The notes below the pieces were generated by a model. That model saw nothing but the letters and a program-made list of their open reading frames with translations. It was not told the DNA's origin and did no database searches. Positions 1 to 5,949 of a stretch of DNA of 7,071 nt are shown here, piece by piece. The DNA is from Calditerrivibrio sp. (GTDB lineage Bacteria; Chrysiogenota; Deferribacteres; Deferribacterales; Calditerrivibrionaceae), in NCBI GenBank assembly GCA_020217115.1, contig JAIWOA010000135.1, positions 1 through 7,071 of the forward strand, given 5' to 3'. The position numbers were made by a program, and so were the translations under genes. Numbering within the stretch: the stretch's first letter is position 1; every line of letters starts with the position of its first letter.

Positions 1-324
1 TGGGAACCTAATTATGATGGATATCTTGGTGCTGTTGGGATAGCAAGAAAAAATGCTGCTCCTCAAGGTTATGCTGGGCAAAAGAGGCTGGCAAAAACTC
101 TGGCAATGGCTGAACTTGCAAAACAGATCAAGCTGGTAGTTGATACAGAGGCAAATCTTGAAAGAACTCAGATAACCAACAATACTAAAGCCTATTATCA
201 GTCAAAATTTAGTACAGAATCCAGGCATAAAGCTGAAGAGATAATACAAGATGCAGTAATAAAGGATGAATTTATAGATCCAGCAAATGGAGATCTTTAT
301 ATTTGGCTCGTAATTGAAAAGTAA
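1..324 (+). CDS. LPP20-family lipoprotein-like protein, 3' part (5' end outside window)
   Basis: The reading frame is open from base 1 and ends with TAA at 322-324, so this is the last 107 codons of a gene that begins upstream. The first Met inside the window (base 106) is internal and not the start, because the similarity runs through it. The fragment opens with W-E-P-N-Y-D-G-Y followed by L-G-A-V-G-I-A, then a Q-K-R-L-A-K-T-L-A helix and an A-x-x-E-L-A-K-Q-I segment. It ends with D-P-A-N-G-D-L-Y-I-W-L-V-I. That order (a small 'avG.A' strand, an Ala-rich helix, then a closing beta hairpin with 'lYv') is typical of the LPP20 family of bacterial outer-membrane or surface lipoproteins. The signal peptide and lipobox Cys would lie upstream and cannot be seen. 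The molecular function of the family is poorly defined. The gene converges on recG. Confidence 0.65.
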   Translation, partial: WEPNYDGYLGAVGIARKNAAPQGYAGQKRLAKTLAMAELAKQIKLVVDTEANLERTQITNNTKAYYQSKFSTESRHKAEEIIQDAVIKDEFIDPANGDLYIWLVIEK

Positions 325-343
325 TATATACAAAAAGATTTAC

Positions 344-366
344 TGGGTGGATATCCTTTCCACCCA
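344..366. terminator. Hairpin between convergent genes, possible bidirectional terminator
   Basis: An 8-bp perfect stem (TGGGTGGA at 344-351 with TCCACCCA at 359-366) encloses a 7-base loop. It sits 19 bases after the LPP20-like stop and 37 bases beyond the recG stop on the other strand, the expected place for a shared terminator. Neither side has a clean T tract right after the stem. On the plus strand it is followed by TACTTTACA, and on the minus strand by GTAAATCTTTTTG. Termination in either direction is therefore an inference from position and stem strength. Confidence 0.5.
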
Positions 367-403
367 TACTTTACAAACAGATTTGGATTTAAGATTTTTG
401 TTT

Positions 404-2674
404 TCAGCCAACGTTTATAAGATCGTAAGTTTCTTTCCACCTAATTTTCAGATTCTCTCTTATTATTCTATTTTCTGGTAAAGTCAGATTAGGATCATTT
501 GAAATTATCTCCTTAGCATCCTCCCTTGCCTGTATTAAAATTAAGCTATCCCGAACAATGTTGCTAAATCTAAATTCAGGCAAACCTGACTGTCTCGTCC
601 CAAGAAAATCTCCAGGTCCCCTCATTTCAAGATCTATCTCTGATAATTTAAACCCATCGGTATAATTTACCATAGCCTTTATCCGTTTCATACCATCATC
701 GGATATTTTTTCAGAATATATTAAAAAACAATAGGATCTGTCTCCTCCCCTGCCTACCCTCCCACGCAACTGGTGTAATTGTGATAAACCAAATCGTTCA
801 GCATTTTCTATAACCATAACAGTTGCATGGGGTACATCCACACCCACTTCAATTACCGTTGTTGATACCATAACCTTAATTTCTCTCTTTTTAAACCTCT
901 CCATCAAACTCTGCTTTTCAACACTTTTCATCTTTCCATGCATTAACCCTACATTTTCTTCACCAAAAAATTTTGATATCTCCTCGTAGGATTTAGTAGC
1001 TGCCTTCAGCTCAAGAGAATCGCTTTCATCTATTAGTGGGTAAACAAAGTATGCTCCAAAACCTTTGTCTATCTCTTTTTTTACAAATTCAAACACTTTA
1101 AACCTATCATAATCCCTGCATGCTTTTGTCAAAACAGGTTTTCTCCCCGGGGGCATCTCATCTATTACAGAAACATCCAGATCACCATAAAGTGTCAATG
1201 ATAATGTTCTCGGTATTGGAGTTGCAGACATCAAAAGGATATCAGGGAAATACCCTTTTTCTATCAATATCTTTCTCTGCAATACACCAAACCTATGTTG
1301 TTCATCAATAATAACAAAGCCCAGTTTATAAAATTCAACATCCTCCTGTATTAAAGCATGAGTACCAAAAATAAAATTTATAACTCCCAATTTTATCATA
1401 TCTTTTATCTGTTTTTTCTCTTTATCTTTTACAGAGCCTGTCAGAAGTGCAGATGAAAAATGACCACCAAATAGTTTATTAAAATTAAGATAGTGCTGCT
1501 CTGCAAGGATTTCGGTTGGAGCTATTATAGCAGTCTGGTAGCCGTTTTTCACCGCAACTACTCCTGCAATAAAGGCAACAATTGTTTTCCCACTCCCAAC
1601 ATCACCCTGAATCAACCTGTTCATCTGATTCTCAGAACCCATATCCCTAAAAATATCCTTTAAAACTCTTCTTTGGGCATTTGTAAGCTTAAATGGTATA
1701 AAATCCTTTATTGTTTCAAGTAATTTCATACTAACATCAAACTTTATACCTCTGACAGCATCAAAAGATTTTTTTCTCAACAAAAATATTATCTGGAGAT
1801 AGAAAAGCTCTTCATAAACAAATCTCGATGAAGCCAATTTTACATTTTTCTCCAGATCTTTGGGATTCTCTGGAAAATGTATATATTTAAGGGAATTTTT
1901 AATATCCATAAAGCCATATTTTAAAATAAGAGATATTGGCAATGTTTCAGTTAAAATATCTGAATATTTCATGAATATTTTAACCAGCATACCATAAAAA
2001 ATATTATCTTTTACCTTCTCTGGAAGTAGATATACTGGCCTGATCTTTCCTATATCACGGTTATCTACAATTTCTGGATGGATGATAGATGGAAGGGAAT
2101 TAAAAACCTGAACCTTACCAAAAAGATTGTATTTTTCACCTTTTTTTAAGATAGCCAATGGGTAGGAGTTGTTGAAATTAAACCATACCCCATAAAAATA
2201 TCCATTGTTGCCCCTGAAAAGTATTTCCAAAATCCTTTTGCCATTTTTAGTTTTAATAATTTTTGAACTTTCATAAATACCAATTAAGAGACTTTTTTCG
2301 TAACTATTTTCATCTATAACTTCATACCTATATGGAAAATGATACAAAAGATCTTCTACACTTTCTATACCAAACTCACTGAGATACACTAATGTCTTAC
2401 TCGATTTATCAAAACTTTTAGATAAACTATCCTGGAGACTCAAGCTATTTTTTATAACAGAATAAAATAAAGAAAGTAACTCTTCAAGAATAACGTCAAG
2501 CTGTTTTGTATCTACAGAATCAGAATCCAATAATCTGTATATTTTTGACTTTAAAGAATCATCAATACTACAATCAAGGATGGGGGATAAATAATCTCTA
2601 AAGTTTTTATAATACCCCCCTCTATTTTTTACAATGTTACTTAATTGTTTTAGAAGTAAATAATCCCATGGCAT
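404..2674 (-). CDS. recG: ATP-dependent DNA helicase RecG
   Basis: Superfamily 2 helicase that remodels stalled replication forks and branch-migrates Holliday junctions in the cytoplasm. The 756-residue protein is longer than the roughly 690 residues of E. coli RecG. The surplus is an N-terminal region of about 100 residues ahead of the wedge domain (F-G-I-E-S-V-E-D-L-L-Y-H-F-P-Y-R-Y), as in the long RecG proteins of thermophiles. Motifs are intact: a Q-motif-like L-T-N-A-Q; Walker A G-D-V-G-S-G-K-T near residues 357-364; D-E-Q-H at 457-460; M-S-A-T-P-I-P-R-T (motif III); V-E-V-G-V-D-V-P (motif V); and Q-L-R-G-R-V-G-R-G at 635-643 (motif VI). The C-terminal G-T-R-Q-S-G-L-P-E-F signature is RecG-specific. 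The ATG directly abuts the TAG of cheW. No strong Shine-Dalgarno is visible inside the cheW end, so translation is probably coupled to cheW. Last gene of the minus-strand run. Confidence 0.97.
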   Translation of the reverse strand: MPWDYLLLKQLSNIVKNRGGYYKNFRDYLSPILDCSIDDSLKSKIYRLLDSDSVDTKQLDVILEELLSLFYSVIKNSLSLQDSLSKSFDKSSKTLVYLSEFGIESVEDLLYHFPYRYEVIDENSYEKSLLIGIYESSKIIKTKNGKRILEILFRGNNGYFYGVWFNFNNSYPLAILKKGEKYNLFGKVQVFNSLPSIIHPEIVDNRDIGKIRPVYLLPEKVKDNIFYGMLVKIFMKYSDILTETLPISLILKYGFMDIKNSLKYIHFPENPKDLEKNVKLASSRFVYEELFYLQIIFLLRKKSFDAVRGIKFDVSMKLLETIKDFIPFKLTNAQRRVLKDIFRDMGSENQMNRLIQGDVGSGKTIVAFIAGVVAVKNGYQTAIIAPTEILAEQHYLNFNKLFGGHFSSALLTGSVKDKEKKQIKDMIKLGVINFIFGTHALIQEDVEFYKLGFVIIDEQHRFGVLQRKILIEKGYFPDILLMSATPIPRTLSLTLYGDLDVSVIDEMPPGRKPVLTKACRDYDRFKVFEFVKKEIDKGFGAYFVYPLIDESDSLELKAATKSYEEISKFFGEENVGLMHGKMKSVEKQSLMERFKKREIKVMVSTTVIEVGVDVPHATVMVIENAERFGLSQLHQLRGRVGRGGDRSYCFLIYSEKISDDGMKRIKAMVNYTDGFKLSEIDLEMRGPGDFLGTRQSGLPEFRFSNIVRDSLILIQAREDAKEIISNDPNLTLPENRIIRENLKIRWKETYDLINVG

Positions 2675-3124
2675 CTAAAAACCATAAAGCTGATTCTCTT
2701 CTCCTGAAGAAAAGACTTTAGAGATGTCTAAAACAATAAAAAGCCCTTTATCCGTTTTGGCAACACCCTTTATATAAGAACTATCAAGATTCATTGTGAC
2801 AGCTGGAGCATCATCAATAACAGAGTCATCAACCCTTAATACCTCATTTACACTATCAACCAGAAAACCTACTTTCTTGCCCTTTATGTTTGTAATAATT
2901 ATCCTTGTGTTGATATCTGGAGATATGGATCCCAAACCCAGCTTTTTTTTCATATCAACTACAGGTATAACCTTCCCCCTGATATTGATAATCCCCTCAA
3001 CAAATTCTGGAGCTCTTGGAACCTGAGTAATCTCTACCAATCTTATAATCTCTTCTATAAACATAATGTCTACAGCATATTTTTCAGAATCCATATTGAA
3101 GCTAACATATTGCTGAACTCCCAT
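2675..3124 (-). CDS. cheW: Chemotaxis coupling protein CheW
   Basis: A 149-residue single-domain CheW-like protein. CheW links methyl-accepting chemoreceptors to the CheA kinase in membrane-associated arrays. The whole protein is one CheW domain: an opening Q-Y-V-S-F-N-M strand, E-E-I-I-R-L-V-E-I-T-Q-V-P, and then the family hallmark V-E-G-I-I-N-I-R-G-K-V-I-P-V-V-D at residues 42-57. The N-I-R-G at 47-50 carries the Arg that matches the conserved receptor/CheA-interface Arg of E. coli CheW. The start ATG is preceded by a GGTGG ribosome binding site (minus-strand GGTGGTGGAAT then ATG). It lies 66 bases after panD and its TAG touches the recG ATG. No CheA, receptor or other che gene is visible in the window, so its partners must be encoded elsewhere. 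It could instead serve a non-flagellar chemosensory system. Confidence 0.94.
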   Translation of the reverse strand: MGVQQYVSFNMDSEKYAVDIMFIEEIIRLVEITQVPRAPEFVEGIINIRGKVIPVVDMKKKLGLGSISPDINTRIIITNIKGKKVGFLVDSVNEVLRVDDSVIDDAPAVTMNLDSSYIKGVAKTDKGLFIVLDISKVFSSGEENQLYGF

Positions 3125-3155
3125 ATTCCACCACCGTCAAAAATAGTTACAATAA

Positions 3156-3183
3156 GTTATACATCAATATCTGAATTTTTCAA
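3156..3183 (-). promoter_or_regulatory. Possible internal promoter for cheW-recG
   Basis: In the 66-base gap between panD and cheW, the minus strand reads TTGAAA (3183-3178), 16 bases, then TATAAC (3161-3156). The -35 has four or five of six consensus positions and the -10 five of six. Transcription would start about 25 bases ahead of the cheW ATG. This would let cheW-recG be expressed apart from the vitamin genes. It is judged by eye in AT-rich sequence where chance matches are common. No terminator hairpin was seen in the same gap. Confidence 0.35.
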
Positions 3184-3190
3184 CAATAAT

Positions 3191-3541
3191 TTATCTAATG
3201 ATACGATTTTTAGAATCTACATGTACAACAACAGGTTTATGGTTTTTAATCTCCTCTTCGTCATAAATTCCATAGGATACAATTATCACCAAATCACCCT
3301 TTTGAACCATTCTTGCAGCAGCGCCATTAAGGCATATTTCGCCACTACCCCTTTTACCAACAATCACATAGGTTGAAAATCTTGCGCCATTAGTAATGTT
3401 ATAAATATCTACCTTTTCATAGGGGATAATTCCGGAAGCATCCAGAAGATCTTCGTCAATGGTAATACTCCCTTCATAATTCAGATCAGCATCTGTGACT
3501 GTTGCCCTATGGATCTTTGCTTTAAACATTGTTCTCTGCAT
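3191..3541 (-). CDS. panD: Aspartate 1-decarboxylase (PanD), pyruvoyl enzyme precursor
   Basis: Converts L-aspartate to beta-alanine, the amine that PanC joins to pantoate. The 116-residue proenzyme begins [16 protein letters not shown], closely matching the known PanD N-terminus. It contains N-Y-E-G-S at 21-25. Cleavage between Gly24 and Ser25, the same numbering as in E. coli, would generate the pyruvoyl cofactor. The core N-G-A-A-A-R segment and the C-terminal Y-G-I-Y-D strand are also present. The start is placed at the ATG at 3541. A TTG four codons upstream also opens this frame, but those bases are the ribosome binding site (AGGTGTGAG then ATG) and panC's last codons. The start lies one base after the panC TGA, so translation is probably coupled. 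Full length with no defects seen. Confidence 0.97.
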   Translation of the reverse strand: MQRTMFKAKIHRATVTDADLNYEGSITIDEDLLDASGIIPYEKVDIYNITNGARFSTYVIVGKRGSGEICLNGAAARMVQKGDLVIIVSYGIYDEEEIKNHKPVVVHVDSKNRIIR

Positions 3542-3542
3542 C

Positions 3543-4388
3543 TCACACCTCAAAAATTTTATTGTCTATCAATCTTGTTTTATTTATAAATACAGCCATA
3601 GCAATTAAAAAAGGTCTGTCAATAAAATCCAATTTTTCTAAACTATCTTTATCCACAATCTCCACATAATCTATTCTCGAATATGGGTGGCTACTTATAA
3701 AATCTTCAACATCTTTTATTATCACAGAAGCTCTTCTCTCACCAGATTTCAATTTTTTTTCCACGAGGGGAAAAGATCTACTCAACGATAATGCAGACAA
3801 TCTCTCATCTGGAGAAAGATAAACATTTCTCGAACTCATTGCAAGACCATCAGACTCCCTCACAATAGGCATGCCAACAACATCAACATCCATATTCAGA
3901 TCTTCGACCATTCTTTTAATTACGATCACCTGCTGGTAGTCCTTCAAACCAAAATACGATTTATCTGGAGATACAATATTAAAAAGCTTACACACAATCG
4001 TTGCAACACCTCTAAAATGCCCGGGTCTCTTAGCTCCACAAAGGGGATCTGTAACCCTCTCAACATTAACAAATGTAGCATAACCATCTGGATACATTGT
4101 CTCAACCGATGGGTAAAAAACCATATCCACACCAGCATCTCTAAGTAACTTTTCATCTCTAACAAAATTCCGTGGATATTTGTCCAGATCTTCGTTAGGG
4201 CCAAACTGCGTAGGATTTACAAAAATACTTACCACAGTAAAATCGTTATCTTTTTTGGATTGATCAACCAAACTGATATGGCCACTGTGGAGATAACCCA
4301 TTGTTGGAACAAACCCTATAGACTTTCCACTGTTCTTAATATCCCTTAATATCTTTTTTGCTTCACAAACAGTATTAACTATCAACAT
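3543..4388 (-). CDS. panC: Pantothenate synthetase (pantoate--beta-alanine ligase)
   Basis: ATP-dependent condensation of pantoate with beta-alanine to give pantothenate, through a pantoyl-adenylate intermediate. The 281-residue length matches the family (E. coli 283). Visible signatures are [10 protein letters not shown] at 28-37 (the HIGH-type nucleotide motif, His34 and His37), N-P-T-Q-F-G at 58-63 (pantoate-binding Gln), G-L-K-D-Y-Q-Q at 147-153, and the KMSKS-equivalent M-S-S-R-N at 184-188. The ATG lies 2 bases after the panB TAG. Its ribosome binding site, GGAG, overlaps that stop (GGAGTAGTTATG), which is strong evidence for co-transcription and probably translational coupling with panB. 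Confidence 0.98.
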   Translation of the reverse strand: MLIVNTVCEAKKILRDIKNSGKSIGFVPTMGYLHSGHISLVDQSKKDNDFTVVSIFVNPTQFGPNEDLDKYPRNFVRDEKLLRDAGVDMVFYPSVETMYPDGYATFVNVERVTDPLCGAKRPGHFRGVATIVCKLFNIVSPDKSYFGLKDYQQVIVIKRMVEDLNMDVDVVGMPIVRESDGLAMSSRNVYLSPDERLSALSLSRSFPLVEKKLKSGERRASVIIKDVEDFISSHPYSRIDYVEIVDKDSLEKLDFIDRPFLIAMAVFINKTRLIDNKIFEV

Positions 4389-4390
4389 AA

Positions 4391-5203
4391 CTACTCCAAA
4401 AAAACGTTTTCTACAGATGGGAAAATACCATTTTTGGTCTCTTTAATGTATAATTTTGCAGCATTTAAAATAATATTTCTACCATCACAGTATTTTTTCA
4501 CAAATTTTGGTGTCATGTCATCATACAACCCAAAAACATCATGGAATACAAGTATCTGACCATCACAATACCTGCCAGAACCTATACCTATCGTTGGTAT
4601 CTTCAATTTTTCAGTAATCTCTTTAGCAACATTCTCAATAACCCCCTCGAGAACTATAGAAAAAACTCCTGCATTCTCAAGCTCTAAAGCTTCGTTCAAA
4701 AGTGTTTCAGAATTACTCCTACCCTGAATTTTATAACCACCCATTGTATTGACCATCTGAGGCATGAGACCTATATGCCCCATCACATTTATACCATTCT
4801 GAACAAGTTTCTTTACCAGAGGGATAATTTCAATACCACCTTCAAGCTTCACAGCTTCAAAACCTGTCTCTTTTATGACTCGAAAACAGTTTCTTAATCC
4901 ATCCTCGACAGAAATTTGATAACTACCAAAGGGCATATCTGCCACAAGAAAACTTCTTTTAGCTGCATTTTTCACATATTTGCAGTGATAAATAGTTTCC
5001 TCCAATGTAACTGGTAAGGTATTGTCATAACCAGCAACAACCATCCCCAAAGAATCGCCCACAAGCATGATTTCCACACCAGCATCGTCAACTATTCTCG
5101 CAGAAGTGTAGTCATAGGCAGTAATGGATACAATTTTTTCACTACCCTTCATTTTTTTAATATGGTTAACATTAATCTTTTTAATTTCACTATACTTACT
5201 CAT
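4391..5203 (-). CDS. panB: 3-methyl-2-oxobutanoate hydroxymethyltransferase (ketopantoate hydroxymethyltransferase)
   Basis: Transfers a one-carbon unit from methylene-tetrahydrofolate to alpha-ketoisovalerate to give ketopantoate, the committed step of pantothenate synthesis. With the ATG at 5203 the protein has 270 residues (E. coli 264). The metal-site acids are present as Asp50 (V-G-D-S-L-G), Asp89 (A-D-M-P-F-G) and Glu121 (K-L-E-G-G). The catalytic-type Glu is Glu186 (V-L-E-G-V), and G-H-I-G-L-M-P-Q lies at 142-149. The frame stays open upstream to a TTG at 5305. That 34-codon extension is rejected because it would translate the attenuator hairpins, has no family similarity, and ignores a good ribosome binding site (GGAGAG, 7 bases before the 5203 ATG). 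First pan gene, directly downstream of the leader terminator. Confidence 0.97.
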   Translation of the reverse strand: MSKYSEIKKINVNHIKKMKGSEKIVSITAYDYTSARIVDDAGVEIMLVGDSLGMVVAGYDNTLPVTLEETIYHCKYVKNAAKRSFLVADMPFGSYQISVEDGLRNCFRVIKETGFEAVKLEGGIEIIPLVKKLVQNGINVMGHIGLMPQMVNTMGGYKIQGRSNSETLLNEALELENAGVFSIVLEGVIENVAKEITEKLKIPTIGIGSGRYCDGQILVFHDVFGLYDDMTPKFVKKYCDGRNIILNAAKLYIKETKNGIFPSVENVFLE

Positions 5204-5220
5204 AACAGATCTCTCCATAT

Positions 5221-5252
5221 AAACAAAAAAGCCCTCCGGTGTCCCGAAAGGC
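5221..5252 (-). terminator. Intrinsic terminator inside the panB leader
   Basis: On the minus strand GCCTTTCGG (5252-5244) pairs with CCGGAGGGC (5239-5231) around a GACA tetraloop, followed at once by TTTTTTGTTT (5230-5221). All nine positions pair, two as G-U, and the stem can extend by two further pairs into the T tract. It lies 18 bases before the panB ATG and just ahead of the ribosome binding site. It would therefore stop transcription before panB unless it is disrupted. As the only clear terminator after the regulator gene, it could also simply end that transcript, but the pairing options upstream argue for conditional termination. Confidence 0.88.
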
Positions 5253-5274
5253 CTATTAATATCATAAAAAATAT

Positions 5275-5296
5275 CTGTAGCCGTCTCGGTCCACAG
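5275..5296 (-). ncRNA. Pan-like bulged-A hairpin in the panB leader
   Basis: On the minus strand CTGTGG (5296-5291) pairs with CTACAG (5280-5275), six pairs including one G-U. Within it a single A at 5290 is bulged. CCG (5289-5287) then pairs with CGG (5283-5281) around an AGA loop. From memory, the Pan RNA motif is a simple stem-loop with conserved bulged adenosines, located ahead of panB-type operons in several phyla. Position and shape match that description, but the exact consensus could not be compared here. Known Pan elements often come in tandem pairs, and only one hairpin is clear in this leader. It could instead be an unrelated anti-antiterminator. Confidence 0.5.
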
Positions 5297-5323
5297 GGGA
5301 TCCAAGCAGTTAATATCTATTAC

Positions 5324-5334
5324 TTAGCACCTAA
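5324..5334. promoter_or_regulatory. Short inverted repeat, possible operator upstream of panB leader
   Basis: TTAG-CAC-CTAA is an 11-base interrupted palindrome about 30 bases upstream of the bulged-A hairpin, where a panB promoter would be expected. XRE-family regulators commonly bind short dyads. A related half (TTTAGC) occurs at 5907-5911 in front of the regulator gene, but without its partner arm. A dyad this short in AT-rich DNA may be chance, so it is listed only as a candidate. Confidence 0.22.
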
Positions 5335-5351
5335 ATTTAAAAAAAGCAATA

Positions 5352-5888
5352 CTAAAAACTTGGAGGTGTACCCACCCAAAAAGCTTTTGCTTTCTTATCT
5401 GTTTTATTTCTTATTTTATGTGGTAAATTTGAACTAAAATATATAGACTCACCAGTTTTAAGCACAAACTCATCATTCCCAATAACAACATTTACGGTAC
5501 CTTCAAGTACATAACCAAATTCTTCACCAGTATGATGATAAAAATCTGTACCTGTTTCAGAGTGTGGCTCAAGTTCGAGGATAAGAGGCTCTATCTTTCT
5601 ATTTGCATATTTTGATGCAAGAAATATTATATCCATACTTTTATTTTTTAAGACTTTATAGTCTTCCTTATCAAGCTTAAACACTATATTTCTCTCATCT
5701 TCAAATAGTTCACTTATAGATATTCCCAGCGCAAAACATATCTTTTTTAAAGAAGCTATAGAAGGAGAATTTTTACCATTTTCAATCTGGCTGATGAAAC
5801 TTTTAGTAAACCCTGTTTTCAATGAGACATCTTCCAATGTCATCCCAAGCCTTTTTCTTATATCCCTTATCTTTTCACCGTAGCCCAT
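5352..5888 (-). CDS. XRE-family transcriptional regulator with C-terminal cupin domain
   Basis: A 178-residue two-domain protein. Residues about 6-62 are an XRE/Cro-type helix-turn-helix. The core T-L-E-D-V-S-L-K-T-G-F-T-K-S-F-I-S-Q-I-E at 17-36 is followed by N-G-K-N-S-P-S-I-A-S-L, a textbook pattern. Residues about 98-176 form a cupin_2 beta barrel, with H-H-T-G-E-E-F-G-Y-V-L-E-G at 118-130 and a later P-H-K-I-R-N strand. Family members (PuuR-like and relatives) are local repressors or activators that bind a small molecule in the cupin pocket. The ligand cannot be told from sequence. The start is supported by AAGGAG five bases before the ATG. The gene lies 148 bases ahead of panB on the same strand and is divergent from the histidine kinase gene, so pantothenate synthesis, its own promoter and the kinase are the natural candidate targets. 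Confidence 0.9.
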   Translation of the reverse strand: MGYGEKIRDIRKRLGMTLEDVSLKTGFTKSFISQIENGKNSPSIASLKKICFALGISISELFEDERNIVFKLDKEDYKVLKNKSMDIIFLASKYANRKIEPLILELEPHSETGTDFYHHTGEEFGYVLEGTVNVVIGNDEFVLKTGESIYFSSNLPHKIRNKTDKKAKAFWVGTPPSF

Positions 5889-5897
5889 TATTACTCC

Positions 5898-5926
5898 TTG
5901 ATTTATTTAGCTTTTTGGTATATGTA
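5898..5926 (+). promoter_or_regulatory. Possible promoter of the histidine kinase gene, giving a near-leaderless transcript
   Basis: The plus strand has TTGATT (5898-5903), 17 bases, then TATGTA (5921-5926). This shares its -10 bases with the opposing candidate promoter. The predicted transcription start falls at about 5933, within two or three bases of the kinase ATG at 5935. That would fit the absence of a Shine-Dalgarno there. The -10 is weak, so this remains a guess. Confidence 0.25.
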
Positions 5927-5949
5927 TTACAATTATGCAGATAAGTCAA
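5921..5949 (-). promoter_or_regulatory. Possible promoter of the XRE-cupin gene
   Basis: The minus strand has TTGACT (5949-5944, five of six -35 positions), a 17-base spacer, and TACATA (5926-5921, a weak -10). Transcription would start roughly 20 bases ahead of the ATG, leaving room for the AAGGAG ribosome binding site. The -35 lies inside the first codons of the divergent kinase gene. Judged by eye only. Confidence 0.35.

Larger units (their letters stand above)
5204..5351 (-). promoter_or_regulatory. panB leader region with attenuator architecture
   Basis: The 148 bases between the XRE-cupin stop and the panB ATG. In the minus-strand direction they hold a T-rich stretch, a short inverted repeat (5334-5324), a bulged-A hairpin (5296-5275), an AT linker, a strong intrinsic terminator (5252-5221), and the panB ribosome binding site. 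The linker and the upstream flank carry complementary TATTAA (5315-5310) and TTAATA (5259-5254), which could close a weak helix around the first hairpin. No convincing -10 box was found. A TTGCTT (5349-5344) with TAAGTA 17 bases on is the only candidate and is poor. The leader may therefore be read from its own weak promoter or from the one ahead of the regulator gene. Confidence 0.7.

Noticed and set aside
1120..1311. A 63-codon plus-strand open frame opposite recG.
   Set aside because: It is antisense to the conserved helicase motif region of recG and is explained by the constraint on that gene.
3125..3190. Search for a terminator between panD and cheW.
   Set aside because: No stem of more than a few pairs followed by T residues was found on the minus strand, so a transcriptional break here is not supported.
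2796..3376. Two plus-strand open frames (2796-3026 and 3110-3376) opposite cheW and panD.
   Set aside because: Both are antisense to conserved genes, lack ribosome binding sites and have no family resemblance.
3944..4204. An 86-codon minus-strand open frame inside panC.
   Set aside because: It is a different frame of a clearly functional panC with all motifs intact, and its composition is that of a frame shadow.
5200..5265. A 21-codon minus-strand ORF in the panB leader (ATG at 5265) whose TGA overlaps the panB ATG as ATGA, suggestive of a leader peptide.
   Set aside because: It has no Shine-Dalgarno, runs through the terminator hairpin, and shows no run of regulatory codons (for example Val, Leu or Ile in series). 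The ATGA overlap can arise by chance from the panB start. It would deserve attention only if it is conserved in relatives.
5162..5437. A 91-codon plus-strand open frame across the panB start and leader.
   Set aside because: It is antisense to panB, the structured leader and the 3' end of the regulator. It has no ribosome binding site and no recognisable protein features.
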